Shown: positions 1 through 7,828 of the stretch, one piece after another
How the letters are laid out: each line of letters starts with the position of its first letter
Numbering within the stretch: position 1 is the first letter of the stretch
Assembly: GCA_013388425.1 (NCBI GenBank)
Contig: JACADV010000037.1
Span: 1-34,512, forward strand
DNA: 34,512 nucleotides
Direction: 5' to 3'
Source of the DNA: Thermoanaerobaculaceae bacterium
Lineage (GTDB): Bacteria > Acidobacteriota > Thermoanaerobaculia > Thermoanaerobaculales > Thermoanaerobaculaceae
Position numbers and translations under genes: made by a program
Notes under the pieces: model-generated
What the model was told of the DNA's origin: nothing
Database searches by the model: none
Seen by the model: only the letters and a program-made list of their open reading frames with translations

Positions 1-180
1 CAGTCATCCTGAGCCTGCCCTCTTTCTTCAGTCATCCTGAGCCTGCGCTCTTCCTGCAGTCATCCTGAGCCTGCCCTCTTTCTTCAGTCATCCTGAGCCT
101 GCCCTCTTTCTTCAGTCATCCTGAGGCCGCGCAGCGGCCGAAGGATCCCGTCATCCTTGAAGCGCCGCCTCGTGCGGCCG
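1..180. repeat. 28-bp tandem repeat block 1 plus terminal palindromic element
   Basis: Four head-to-tail 28-bp units start at 1, 29, 57 and 85. Each begins CAGTCATCCTGAGCCTG and ends in a pyrimidine-rich tail. Units 1, 3 and 4 are identical (type A); unit 2 (29-56, type B) differs by a few bases in the tail. A fifth unit starts at 113, but after CAGTCATCCTGAG it runs into a palindrome (GGCCGC-GCA-GCGGCC, 125-139) followed by GAAGGATCC and a GC-rich tail to 180. There are no unique spacers. The left edge is cut by the window. The 28-bp period is not a multiple of three, so short ORFs across it are unlikely to be coding. Confidence 0.95.
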
Positions 181-196
181 GGCTGCCAGCATTGGC

Positions 197-260
197 GAGA
201 CCCTTCGCCGCTGACGCGGCTCAGGGTGACGATGGGATAAATGGGCGGCTCAGGGTGACG
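197..260. repeat. Inverted, diverged copies of the GTCATCCTGAG element
   Basis: Between the two tandem blocks, 197-230 reads like a diverged reverse complement of the palindromic element at 113-145 (CCCTTCGCCGCTGACGCGG followed by CTCAGGGTGAC). A shorter second copy of the CTCAGGGTGAC end lies at about 246-260. The region therefore holds the same element in both orientations, as expected for a dispersed palindromic repeat family rather than a simple satellite. Confidence 0.7.
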
Positions 261-273
261 GAAAAGGCAAGTG

Positions 274-425
274 CAGTCATCCTGAGCCTGCCCTCTTTCT
301 TCAGTCATCCTGAGCCTGCGCTCTTCCTGCAGTCATCCTGAGCCTGCCCTCTTTCTTCAGTCATCCTGAGGCCGCGCAGCGGCCGAAGGATCCCGTCATC
401 CTTGAAGCGCCGCCTCGTGCGGCCG
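274..425. repeat. 28-bp tandem repeat block 2 (near-exact copy of block 1)
   Basis: Units start at 274 (type A), 302 (type B) and 330 (type A), and the terminal palindromic element starts at 358. The order A-B-A-terminal equals block 1 with one A unit removed, and the terminal element (358-425) matches 113-180 base for base at an offset of 245. The block ends 21 bases before the asnS stop codon. It lies downstream of asnS, where the palindrome at 370-384 could fold in the transcript. Confidence 0.95.
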
Positions 426-446
426 GCCGATCCTGTTCGTTCGCGT

Positions 447-1742
447 TTACGGGTAGAGGCGGTTCAGCATGCGCGGGTAGGGGATGGCCTCGCGCAGGTG
501 CGAGAGGCCGCACAGCCAGGAGACCACACGCTCGATGCCCATGCCAAAACCCGAGTGCGGGAAACCCCCGTACTTGCGGATGTCCAGGTACCACTCGAAG
601 GCCTGCCGCGGCAGGCCGTGCTCGCGGATACGCTCCTCCAGCTTCTCGTAGGAACCGATCCGCTCGCTGCCACCAATGATCTCCCCGTACCCCTCGGGAG
701 CGATCATGTCCACGGCGAGGGCGCGGCTCGGGTCGACCGGATCGGGCTCCATGTAGAACGCCTTGATGGCAGCCGGGTAGCGCGTGATCATGACCGGTTT
801 GCCGGACTCGTCGGCCAGCGCCGTCTCCTCGTCGCCGCCAAAGTCGTCACCGAACTGGGTGGGGAACCCTTTATGCTGCAGCCTAGCCACCGCATCGCCG
901 TAGTCAATCCGCGGGTAGGGGCGCGAGGTGGCCGGTTCCAGCTTGGAGGTGTCCCGCTCCAGCCAGGCGAGTTCTTGCTGGCACCGGTCGAGGATGCGCG
1001 CCACCAGCTCCGAGACGAACTCCTCGGCCAGGTCCAGGAGGGCGTCGAAGCGCATCCACGCCACCTCTGGCTCCACCATCCAAAACTCCATGAGGTGCCG
1101 GCGGGTCTTGGACTTTTCCGCCCGGAAGGTGGGCCCGAAGCAGTACACCTTGCCGTGCGCCGCGGCAGCCGGCTCCAGGTAGAGCTGGCCGGACTGGGAG
1201 AGGTACGCCTTCTCGCCAAAGTAGTCGGTCTCGAACAGCGTGGAGGTCCCCTCGCAGGCAGCCGGCGTGAGGATCGGCGAGTCGATGTTCACGTAGTGGC
1301 GGGTGTAGAAGAACTCGCGAATGCCGAAGACGAGCTCGTTGCGCACGCGCATGATGGCGTGCTGGCGCTTGGAGCGCAGCCACAGGTGGCGGTTGTTGAG
1401 GAGGAAATCGACGCCGTGCTCCTTGGGGGAGATGGGATAGTCGGGGCAGAGCGCCACCGTCTCGATGTCGGCGACCTCGATCTCCACCCCGCCCGGGGAC
1501 CGCCTGTCCTCCTTGACCGTGCCGGTGACCCGCAGGGAGGATTCCTGCGTCAGCGCCTCGGCTGCCGCCCACACCCGCTCCTCCACGCCGGCGCGAAATA
1601 CCACCGCCTGCACGTAGCCGGAACCGTCGCGGAGCACCAGGAAGAGGAGTTTCCCCGAGGAGCGCTTGTTGTAGAGCCACCCCTGGATGCGTACCACCTC
1701 GCCAACGTGGGCTGCCAGTTCGCGGATTTCAGCGTCCACCAT
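447..1742 (-). CDS. asnS: Asparagine--tRNA ligase
   Basis: Cytoplasmic class II aminoacyl-tRNA synthetase that charges tRNA-Asn with asparagine using ATP. The 431-residue protein has an N-terminal OB-fold anticodon-binding domain (about residues 10-105) and a class II catalytic core. Motif 2 is seen as [15 protein letters not shown], and motif 3 as [15 protein letters not shown] near the C-terminus. The end [12 protein letters not shown] and the absence of AspRS-type signatures favour AsnRS over AspRS. An in-frame ATG at 1820 exists, but I chose 1742 because it follows a GAGGGGG Shine-Dalgarno-like stretch, lies just downstream of a TAGAAT -10 box, and the 26 extra residues do not look like synthetase sequence. 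It lies downstream of mgtE on the same strand with a 218-bp gap, so it probably has its own promoter. The TAA stop is followed by the repeat array. Confidence 0.95.
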   Translation of the reverse strand: MVDAEIRELAAHVGEVVRIQGWLYNKRSSGKLLFLVLRDGSGYVQAVVFRAGVEERVWAAAEALTQESSLRVTGTVKEDRRSPGGVEIEVADIETVALCPDYPISPKEHGVDFLLNNRHLWLRSKRQHAIMRVRNELVFGIREFFYTRHYVNIDSPILTPAACEGTSTLFETDYFGEKAYLSQSGQLYLEPAAAAHGKVYCFGPTFRAEKSKTRRHLMEFWMVEPEVAWMRFDALLDLAEEFVSELVARILDRCQQELAWLERDTSKLEPATSRPYPRIDYGDAVARLQHKGFPTQFGDDFGGDEETALADESGKPVMITRYPAAIKAFYMEPDPVDPSRALAVDMIAPEGYGEIIGGSERIGSYEKLEERIREHGLPRQAFEWYLDIRKYGGFPHSGFGMGIERVVSWLCGLSHLREAIPYPRMLNRLYP

Positions 1743-1760
1743 CGCCGCCCCCTCGAAGGG

Positions 1761-1780
1761 TGGGATTCTACCCCATCCCA
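1761..1780 (-). promoter_or_regulatory. Putative asnS -10 box inside a 6-bp inverted repeat
   Basis: On the minus strand TAGAAT (1770-1765) matches the sigma-70 -10 box at 5 of 6 positions and would give a leader of about 16 nt to the ATG at 1742. It lies within a perfect inverted repeat, TGGGAT-N8-ATCCCA (1761-1780). No convincing -35 box is visible 16-18 bp upstream. The inverted repeat could be an operator or a chance GC-rich palindrome. Confidence 0.35.
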
Positions 1781-1927
1781 CCAAGCCTCTGGACCCGCTG
1801 CTTTGGGCTTGCCCACGCAACGAGGGGGCGGACTTTCGTCCGACGGCCCAAGCGCCGCGGCGAGCTTGCGTCGTGGGGGTATGGGGCGAGGGCGCTCATT
1901 AGGGACCTCGCTGACGATCCCCCTGCA

Positions 1928-1951
1928 GCAGCCAGCGCATTTGACGGCTGC
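1928..1951 (-). terminator. Hairpin just downstream of mgtE
   Basis: GCAGCC-N12-GGCTGC forms a 6-bp perfect stem starting 9 bases past the mgtE TAA stop. It lacks a U-tract, so intrinsic termination would be weak at best. The rest of 1743-1960 holds a smaller CGGAC-TTTC-GTCCG hairpin (1829-1842) and no RNA gene that I recognise. Confidence 0.25.
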
Positions 1952-1960
1952 GTCGCCCCT

Positions 1961-3349
1961 TTACAGGACGCTGCCACTCAAGATGGCAGCTGCTACCGAG
2001 AAGTAGATGATGAGCCCGGTCACATCCACGAGGGTCGCCACGAAGGGCGTCGAGGAGGTCGCAGGATCAGCACCGAGCTTGCGCATGACGAAGGGAAGCA
2101 TGGATCCGGAAAGCGTCCCCCACATCACCACGCCAACCAGGGACAGGGCAACGGTTAAGCCAATGAGCAACCAGTGGGTTCCGTAGAAACCGAACATCGC
2201 ATGCCAGACACTGACGCGCACGAACCCAATGGCTCCCAGAATTCCCCCCAGCAAGAGACCCGAGAAGACCTCGCGCCGCATCACGTGCCACCAGTCGCGC
2301 AACGAAATCTCGCCCACCGCCATGGCGCGGATGATGAGGGTGGCCGCCTGCGATCCGGAGTTGCCCCCCGAAGAGATGATCAGCGGGACGAAAAGGGCGA
2401 GTACGACGGCGCGTGCAATCTCGTCCTCGAAGTACCCCATGGCCGACGCCGTCAGCATTTCGCCGAGGAAAAGAGCCACGAGCCAGCGGGCCCGCTTGCT
2501 CACGAGCGAGAGGAGCGGCGTATCGAGGTAGGGAGCGTCCAGCGCTTCGGTACCGCCCAGTTTGTGGATGTCCTCGGTGGCCTCTTCCTGGGCCACATCC
2601 AGCACGTCGTCCACGGTGACGATGCCGATCAGCACGCCACGCGAGTCGGTGACGGGGAGCGCCACGCGATCGTGCTCCAGAAACTCCGCCACCGCCACCT
2701 CCTGGTCGTCGGCAGCGCGGAGGGCCACGAAGCGCTCGTCCATCAGGTCGGCAATGAGGGTGGAGGGTTCGGCCAGCAGCAGCTCGCGCACCCGCAGGTC
2801 GTCCAAGAGCCGCCAGGAACGATCCACCACGTACACCACGTCGAAGGTTTCGGAGTCCTTGCCGTGCTTGCGGATGTGCTCGATGGCCTGCTGCACTGTC
2901 CACTCGGGCCTGATCGCCACGTAGTCGGTGGTCATCAGGCGGCCGATGGAATCCTCCGGGTAGCCCAGGAGCATGACCGCCACCTGGCGCTCTTCCGGGC
3001 TCAACATGTTGAGGAGGCGTTGCGTGACGTGCCCCGGCAGCTCTTCGAAGAGCGACGTGCGGTCGTCGGGGGAGAGGTCGTTGAGGAGGTTGACCAGGCG
3101 TTCCTTCTCCTGGATGAGGGCGTTGACGAGCCGCTTTTGGGTTTCCGTGTCCAGGTACTCGAAGGTATCCGCCGCCAGATCGCGGGGCAGCAGACGGAAG
3201 ACGATCACGTCTTCGGGCGGTTCCAGCGCCTCGATGAGGTCGGCCAGCTCCTGCGGGGTCCAATCGGCCAGGGCCAGGCGCAGGGAGGCGAAGTCCCGGT
3301 TCGCCACCAGTTCCTGGATATCTGGCTTGAGCACCTGTTGCAGGGTCAC
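1961..3349 (-). CDS. mgtE: Magnesium transporter MgtE
   Basis: Inner-membrane Mg2+ channel of the MgtE/SLC41 family, 462 residues. In order: an acidic helical N domain with repeated short helices (about 1-130), a CBS pair (about 135-260; GRLMTTDYVAI and ADLMDERFVAL mark the two CBS starts), and a five-helix transmembrane domain (about 285-462). The conserved last helix has PFVATLVDVTGLIIYF; its Asp442 aligns by position with the pore Mg2+-binding aspartate (Asp432) of Thermus MgtE. The N and CBS domains sense cytoplasmic Mg2+ and gate the pore in characterised members. The start is a GTG preceded by GGGGAGG. Only 81 bp separate it from yicC upstream, too short for an M-box type Mg riboswitch, so any leader control would have to be something else. 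It may be co-transcribed with yicC. Confidence 0.95.
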   Translation of the reverse strand: MTLQQVLKPDIQELVANRDFASLRLALADWTPQELADLIEALEPPEDVIVFRLLPRDLAADTFEYLDTETQKRLVNALIQEKERLVNLLNDLSPDDRTSLFEELPGHVTQRLLNMLSPEERQVAVMLLGYPEDSIGRLMTTDYVAIRPEWTVQQAIEHIRKHGKDSETFDVVYVVDRSWRLLDDLRVRELLLAEPSTLIADLMDERFVALRAADDQEVAVAEFLEHDRVALPVTDSRGVLIGIVTVDDVLDVAQEEATEDIHKLGGTEALDAPYLDTPLLSLVSKRARWLVALFLGEMLTASAMGYFEDEIARAVVLALFVPLIISSGGNSGSQAATLIIRAMAVGEISLRDWWHVMRREVFSGLLLGGILGAIGFVRVSVWHAMFGFYGTHWLLIGLTVALSLVGVVMWGTLSGSMLPFVMRKLGADPATSSTPFVATLVDVTGLIIYFSVAAAILSGSVL

Positions 3350-3430
3350 GGCAAGAGTCCTCCCCGCGCCACGCGGCGCAGCAGTGTAGCGGTTTGCTAC
3401 CTCGCCACCAAGCGTCGGCCGCTCAGTATC

Positions 3431-4318
3431 TCACTCGATATTGGCGGCCTGTTCCCGCAGTCGTTCCAGAGCTGCCTTGGCGGCCACCACCTGTTCCCCC
3501 ATCCCCACCTCGCGGAACTTGGAGGCAGCCGTGTTGACCTCGCGCAGGATCTCCTGCAGCAGGAATTCCAAGCGCTTGCCCACCGGCCCCTCCCCCACCA
3601 GGAGGGCGCGCAGATGGGCGAGATGGGCCTCCAGCCGCGCCAACTCCTCGGCCACGTCGGCCCGCTCGGCCAGGATGGCCGCCTCCTGCAGGAGCCGTTC
3701 TTCGCTCACCGGCGCCCCTTCCAGGAGCTCGGCCAGGCGCTGCCTGAGCCGCCCCAGGAGCAGTTCCGTGAGGCGAGGTTGCTGCTCGTGGAGCCACGCC
3801 ACGAAGCGACTCAGGGTGCCGAGCTCCTCCACGAGCTGCGCCCGCAGCGCCTCCCCCTCCTCTCCCCTTGCAGCCACCAGCGAGCGGCACGCCGCCCGCA
3901 CCAGCTCTACGAGCTGTTGCCGTTCGTCCGCCTCCAGCACCAGCTCCCCCACCCCCTCGAGGAAACCCGGAAGGCCCAGGAGGTCGCGCAGCGACAGGGG
4001 GGCAAGCTCGATGCGGGGGGGGCGCTGTTCGAGAGCTGCTACCAGCGCTTCCGCCACCCCCCAGTTGATGGAGACCACCCCGCAGCTCCCACTCTCGCCT
4101 TCGAGATCGATCGTCACCGCCACCCGTCCCCGCGTCACCGCCTCCGCCACCACGCCCCGCAGCAGCGGCTCCCACTCGGCACTGTCCAGGCGTGGGTGGG
4201 TGCGCACCACCACCTCCAGGAAGCGGGAGTTGACCGAGGAGATCCGCACCGTGGCCCGCAGGCGCGACGAGAGCTCGCCCTCGGCCAAGCCGAAACCTGT
4301 CATGCTCCGCAGCGCCAT
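3431..4318 (-). CDS. yicC: YicC-family endoribonuclease-like protein
   Basis: The 295-residue protein has the YicC layout. The N-terminus MALRSMTGFG matches the family's invariant SMTGFG start, followed by a VRISSVNSRFLEV stretch. The C-terminal DUF1732-type region (EILREVNTAASKF) ends in LERLREQAANIE, close to the usual EKIREQVQNIE tail. E. coli YicC has been described as a metal-dependent endoribonuclease; activity here is inferred from family only. I preferred the ATG at 4318 over an upstream in-frame ATG at 4426. A GGAGG lies 4 nt before it, and the extra 36 residues are non-conserved and would run past the divergent promoter. In many bacteria yicC sits beside gmk and rpoZ; here its neighbour is mgtE. 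The gene is divergent from the glycosyltransferase at 4390. Confidence 0.9.
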   Translation of the reverse strand: MALRSMTGFGLAEGELSSRLRATVRISSVNSRFLEVVVRTHPRLDSAEWEPLLRGVVAEAVTRGRVAVTIDLEGESGSCGVVSINWGVAEALVAALEQRPPRIELAPLSLRDLLGLPGFLEGVGELVLEADERQQLVELVRAACRSLVAARGEEGEALRAQLVEELGTLSRFVAWLHEQQPRLTELLLGRLRQRLAELLEGAPVSEERLLQEAAILAERADVAEELARLEAHLAHLRALLVGEGPVGKRLEFLLQEILREVNTAASKFREVGMGEQVVAAKAALERLREQAANIE

Positions 4319-4371
4319 CCGGCCTCCACCCGTGCCGTTCTTGCCTGGCGGCAGTGGCGGCGCGGTCGGTG

Positions 4372-4378
4372 CATAATA
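4372..4378. promoter_or_regulatory. Candidate bidirectional -10 element between yicC and the GT-C gene
   Basis: The heptamer CATAATA reads CATAAT on the plus strand (4372-4377) and TATTAT on the minus strand (4378-4373). TATTAT matches the -10 consensus at 5 of 6 and would give yicC a leader of about 47 nt containing its GGAGG. The plus-strand box would start transcription only about 6 nt before the GT-C ATG at 4390. It is the only AT-rich spot in this divergent gap. -35 boxes are poor on both sides. Confidence 0.4.
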
Positions 4379-4389
4379 GTTCGCCTGCA

Positions 4390-6699
4390 ATGACCACGGG
4401 AAGCGAAACCGTCCACCCCACTCCACCCAGCGCCCCCCTGCCGATGCCGCCCCAGCGCATCTGGACCTTCGCCCTGTGGGGGCTCACTCGCCACCCCCTC
4501 GACCTGGCGGCCACCGCCCTCACGCTGCTCCTGCTGCTGGCGAGCCGCCTGCTCTTCCTCCCCTCGGGACCGTGGGAGTGGGACGAGACGCTCTTTGCCC
4601 GGGGCATCCTCCGCTTTGATCTGCACGCCCACTTCCCCCACCCTCCCGGCTTCCCCCTCTGGCTCCTCCTGGGATGGATCGTGCTCCCCCTCGTGGGCGA
4701 GCCGCTGCGCGCCCTCCAGCTCCTCTCAGCCCTGGCGTCCTGCGCCTCGCTGTGGCCCCTCGCTGCCCTGGGTCGGCGGGTGGCCCCGGCCCCGGTGGCG
4801 GCCGCCGCCGCCACGGCGCTGCTGTTTGCGCCCGGCGTGTGGCTGCACGCGGTGCGCGGGTTCTCCAGCACGCCTGCCGCGTTCCTGGCGCTGTGGGCTG
4901 CGGCCCTGGCCGTGGGTGGGCTCGCCGGCCGGCGGCTCACCGCCTTCACGCTGCTCGTCACCGCGGCCTTCCTCGTGCGCCCCATCCTCCTCCCGCCCCT
5001 GGCCCTCCTCTGGCTCCTCAGCGTTGCCCGCATCCACCCGCTGCGGCGGCTCGTGCCCGGCCTCCTCCTTTCGCTCGCTGCCGTGGCTGCTGCCGTGCTG
5101 GGCATGGTGCTCGCGCAGGGGAGCTGGTACCGGTTTGCCCAGGCTTTCCTCACCCACGGTACGACCCACGTGCGCAACCTGGTGCTGAGCCGCGGCGGGG
5201 TCCCCCAGCTAGGGTTCGTGAAAGGGCTCGGCGGGATCTGGCCCGCCTCGGCCCTGACCCTCCTCGCCGTTCTCGGCCTGGCGGTGTGGGGGCGACGGGT
5301 GGGTCGCCGGCCGGCCGCGGCCTGGCTGCTCATCCTCGCCACGGGTATCGCCGAAACCGTGTGGTTGCAGAACCGCACCTTCCCCCGCTACGCAGTGCCG
5401 TTCCAGCTGGCGCTCGCCCCCCTGGTGGCCGCCGGTGCCTCGGCCGCCGCCCCGCCGCTTTTGGCGAGCGCTGCCCTGGGAGCGTTTGCCGCCGTCTCTG
5501 CCGGTCTCTCCCTGCCCTGCCTGCGCGAGCAGCACCAACGCTACATGCCCGGGTGGGAGGCGTTGCTCACGGCCTCGCGCCAGGCCGCGCAGCGAGGGCT
5601 CGAGCTGGTGATCGAGCCCGGCCTCTACCCCTTCTACTCCTATCTCGAGGAGGTGCAACGCCACAGGGGAAACACCCTGAACATCCGCTCTCACCTGGCA
5701 CCGGCGAGCCCCGACGCGAGCACCGTGCCCGCCGGCCCCTACCTGCTGGTCACCGACTTCCCCAGCCGGTACTTGCCACCCCCCTTGGGGAGGAGCTGGC
5801 GCTGGCGGGGGGTTTCGGAAACCTTGCGCCCTCTCACCCAGAGGCGCTTTCTCGACGCCGCCGTGGTGGAGGGAGCGCCGCTCCCCTTGCACGGGTGGTG
5901 GCCCCTGGAGGTGGAGCCCAGCGGTGAAGCGTCGATTTGGGGACAAGCGGGTGCTTCCTTGCTCCTGCCCCCGTACCCGGCCGGCACGTTCCTGTGCCTC
6001 GACCTCTGCCCGGCGCCCGGTCCGGCCCCAGTGGTGCTGGTGGTGAACGGGCGCGAAGTGCAAAGCATCCCCGGGCAGCGGATCCGCCAGAAGGTCTGGA
6101 TCGAACCGGCGTGGCTGTCCTCGGAGCACAGCAACACCCTTGTCTTCCAGCGGGCAGCTGCCTACCCGCCCGGCCCCGAAGACCCCCGCCGGCTCGCCGT
6201 GCGGCTCTTTGGCGTACGTGGGGTGTGCGCCACCCTCCCCTGGGAGGGGCCCATCGCCGAAGCGCCCCAGCGCGAAGCCTTACTCATCCGCGCCGAGGGG
6301 GTGTTCGGCCCGGAAAACTTTGCGCACGGCCGGGGAGCATGGACGGGGCCCACGGCACGTCTGCAGCTCCCGGCCAGTGCCGGCTGGCTCTCGCTGCGGG
6401 TGTGGGCGCCCCGCCCTCAGCCGCCGGACGTGCTGGTGTTGGCGGGCACCACGCGCGTGGCGGGCCCCCTCAAGGTCTGGAAGAAACCGGCTGACCTCGA
6501 GTTCCCCATCCCCGCCGAGGCTGTGAGTAACCACTTCGTGGAGATTGTCATCCACGCCACCCCGTTCCTCCCCGCCCAGACCGGCAACCCGCAGGACCAC
6601 AGGGAGCTGGGGATCGTGCTCTCCTCCGCCCGCTTTAGGCCTGTCCCCGCACCGCCCCGAACCCCCGGGGACTGGCTCGCTCTCGCCGATTCCAAGTGA
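4390..6699 (+). CDS. GT-C-like polytopic membrane glycosyltransferase with beta-rich C-terminal region
   Basis: A protein of about 769 residues in two halves. Residues ~38-400 hold roughly ten hydrophobic helices. The first extracytoplasmic loop contains PWEWDETLFARGIL with Asp65-Glu66, the position of the acidic motif of GT-C (polyprenyl-phosphate-sugar dependent) glycosyltransferases. A HPPGFPLW segment follows, as in the ArnT/PMT-like group. Residues ~400-769 are soluble, beta-rich and outside the membrane by inference, with two similar stretches (VVLVVNGREV and LLIRAEGVFGPENFAHG regions) that look like carbohydrate-binding-type sandwiches. The substrate is not evident. There is no Shine-Dalgarno before any candidate start. 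I chose ATG 4390 because it follows the CATAAT box; ATG 4354 lies upstream of that box, and ATG 4444 is possible. It is convergent with lpxB with only 10 bp between stops. Confidence 0.75.
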   Translation: MTTGSETVHPTPPSAPLPMPPQRIWTFALWGLTRHPLDLAATALTLLLLLASRLLFLPSGPWEWDETLFARGILRFDLHAHFPHPPGFPLWLLLGWIVLPLVGEPLRALQLLSALASCASLWPLAALGRRVAPAPVAAAAATALLFAPGVWLHAVRGFSSTPAAFLALWAAALAVGGLAGRRLTAFTLLVTAAFLVRPILLPPLALLWLLSVARIHPLRRLVPGLLLSLAAVAAAVLGMVLAQGSWYRFAQAFLTHGTTHVRNLVLSRGGVPQLGFVKGLGGIWPASALTLLAVLGLAVWGRRVGRRPAAAWLLILATGIAETVWLQNRTFPRYAVPFQLALAPLVAAGASAAAPPLLASAALGAFAAVSAGLSLPCLREQHQRYMPGWEALLTASRQAAQRGLELVIEPGLYPFYSYLEEVQRHRGNTLNIRSHLAPASPDASTVPAGPYLLVTDFPSRYLPPPLGRSWRWRGVSETLRPLTQRRFLDAAVVEGAPLPLHGWWPLEVEPSGEASIWGQAGASLLLPPYPAGTFLCLDLCPAPGPAPVVLVVNGREVQSIPGQRIRQKVWIEPAWLSSEHSNTLVFQRAAAYPPGPEDPRRLAVRLFGVRGVCATLPWEGPIAEAPQREALLIRAEGVFGPENFAHGRGAWTGPTARLQLPASAGWLSLRVWAPRPQPPDVLVLAGTTRVAGPLKVWKKPADLEFPIPAEAVSNHFVEIVIHATPFLPAQTGNPQDHRELGIVLSSARFRPVPAPPRTPGDWLALADSK

Positions 6700-6709
6700 A
6701 ACTCGCAGC

Positions 6710-7828
6710 TCACGCCGCGGGTGACCCACGTTGGGCCACCTCAAGCACAGCAGCCGCCGCACGGTCGCTCGCCCCCGCTTCCCCGAGGCGCTGCCGAACC
6801 CCGGCGAGGAGGCGGCGCTGCTGCTCCCCTGCCTCACCTAGCAATCCCCGCAACGCTGCCGCGAGCCCCTCCGCCGTCACGCGGCTCTGGATGAACTCGG
6901 GCACCACCGCTTCCTGCGCCACCAGGTTCACGAGGGAAACGAAGGGAACCCTGACCAGAAGCCGGGCCAGCAGGTAACTGGCCGGGTGGAGGCGGTAGCA
7001 CACCGCCATGGGGACGCCGAGGATGGCACACTCCAGCGTGGCCGTGCCCGAGGCCACCAGCGCCGCCGCGCACGTGGCCAGCACCTGCCGCCGCCCCTTC
7101 TCCACGATCTCGACGGGAAAACCAGCGTCCGCCACCAGGGCCCGCAGTCTCACCACCTCCAGCCCCGGCGCCGCCAGGAGCCGCACGGACAGCGCTTCCC
7201 CTTCGCCCAGCACACGGCGGCAGGCGGCCAGCATGGTGGGGAGCAGGGAAGCCACCTCGTGCCAGCGAGACCCCGGCAGCAGTGCCACGCTGCCTGCCTG
7301 CGGCGTGGGCTTCCCCCCCTCCGTCTCCCGCAGTTCGTCCAAAAGCGGGTGGCCCACGTAGCTGGCCCGCACCCCGTGGCGCTGGTAGAACGCCACTTCG
7401 AAGGGCAGGATGCACAGCACCTGCGCCACGTTCCTGCGGATCGTCCGGACTCGCCCCGAGCGCCACGCCCACAGTTGGGGCGAGACGTAGATCACCACCG
7501 GCACCCCGGCCCGCCGCAAGTGCTGCGCAAGCCGCAGGTTGAAATCTGGGGAGTCGACGAGCACCGCCACGTCGGGGTGCCGCTCCAGGGCCTGTCGCCG
7601 CACCCGGCGCGAGAGGGCCACAAGCCGCGGCAACTCTCGCACCACCTCCACGAGCCCCATCACCGAGAGATCCTCCGCGCGGGCCAGGCACTCCACCCCA
7701 ACTTCCCGCATCCGCTCCCCACCCACGCCAAAGGCCTCCAGCGTCCCCACCTGACGCCGCAGCGCTGCCACCAGGTTGGCGGCGTGGAGATCGCCCGAGG
7801 CCTCGCCGGCCACGATCAGGAGCCGCAC
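6710..7828 (-). CDS. lpxB: Lipid-A-disaccharide synthase
   Basis: Family 19 glycosyltransferase of lipid A synthesis. It joins UDP-2,3-diacylglucosamine and lipid X to make the tetraacyl disaccharide at the inner face of the inner membrane. The 372-residue protein starts RLLIVAGEASGDLHAANL, the family's N-terminal signature, and shows VDSPDFNLRLAQ, YVSPQLWAWRSGR, LPFE, YVGHPLLDE and ALLPGSR in the expected order. The TATLECAILGVPMAVCYR and LPxxL-like C-terminal segments are also present. The GTG at 7828 is the start because GAGGAGG lies 5 nt upstream and the next codons begin the conserved motif; the longer upstream reading is shadow sequence of the VanZ gene. It is the last gene of the rpsA operon and overlaps the VanZ-like gene by 13 bp. 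It is direct evidence for an LPS-type outer membrane. Confidence 0.95.
   Translation of the reverse strand: MRLLIVAGEASGDLHAANLVAALRRQVGTLEAFGVGGERMREVGVECLARAEDLSVMGLVEVVRELPRLVALSRRVRRQALERHPDVAVLVDSPDFNLRLAQHLRRAGVPVVIYVSPQLWAWRSGRVRTIRRNVAQVLCILPFEVAFYQRHGVRASYVGHPLLDELRETEGGKPTPQAGSVALLPGSRWHEVASLLPTMLAACRRVLGEGEALSVRLLAAPGLEVVRLRALVADAGFPVEIVEKGRRQVLATCAAALVASGTATLECAILGVPMAVCYRLHPASYLLARLLVRVPFVSLVNLVAQEAVVPEFIQSRVTAEGLAAALRGLLGEAGEQQRRLLAGVRQRLGEAGASDRAAAAVLEVAQRGSPAA

Noticed and set aside
1-425. CRISPR array
   Set aside because: The 28-bp units are directly adjacent with no unique spacers, and no cas gene is nearby.
1743-1960. T-box riboswitch upstream of asnS
   Set aside because: No AGGGTGGNACCGCG box or specifier-loop architecture is visible. 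The putative promoter leaves a leader of only about 16 nt.
3350-3430. Magnesium riboswitch upstream of mgtE
   Set aside because: The 81-bp gap to yicC is too short for an M-box, and I see none of its conserved loops.
402-4393. Long plus-strand open frames opposite asnS, mgtE and yicC (more than 500 and 700 codons)
   Set aside because: They are antisense to genes with clear family motifs, are rich in Arg/Gly/His/Pro as expected from reverse-frame reading of GC-rich codons, and show no recognisable domain.
3423-5378. A 651-codon minus-strand frame across yicC and the GT-C gene
   Set aside because: Arg/Ala/Gly/Pro low-complexity composition with no motif. It is explained by two divergent genes in other frames.
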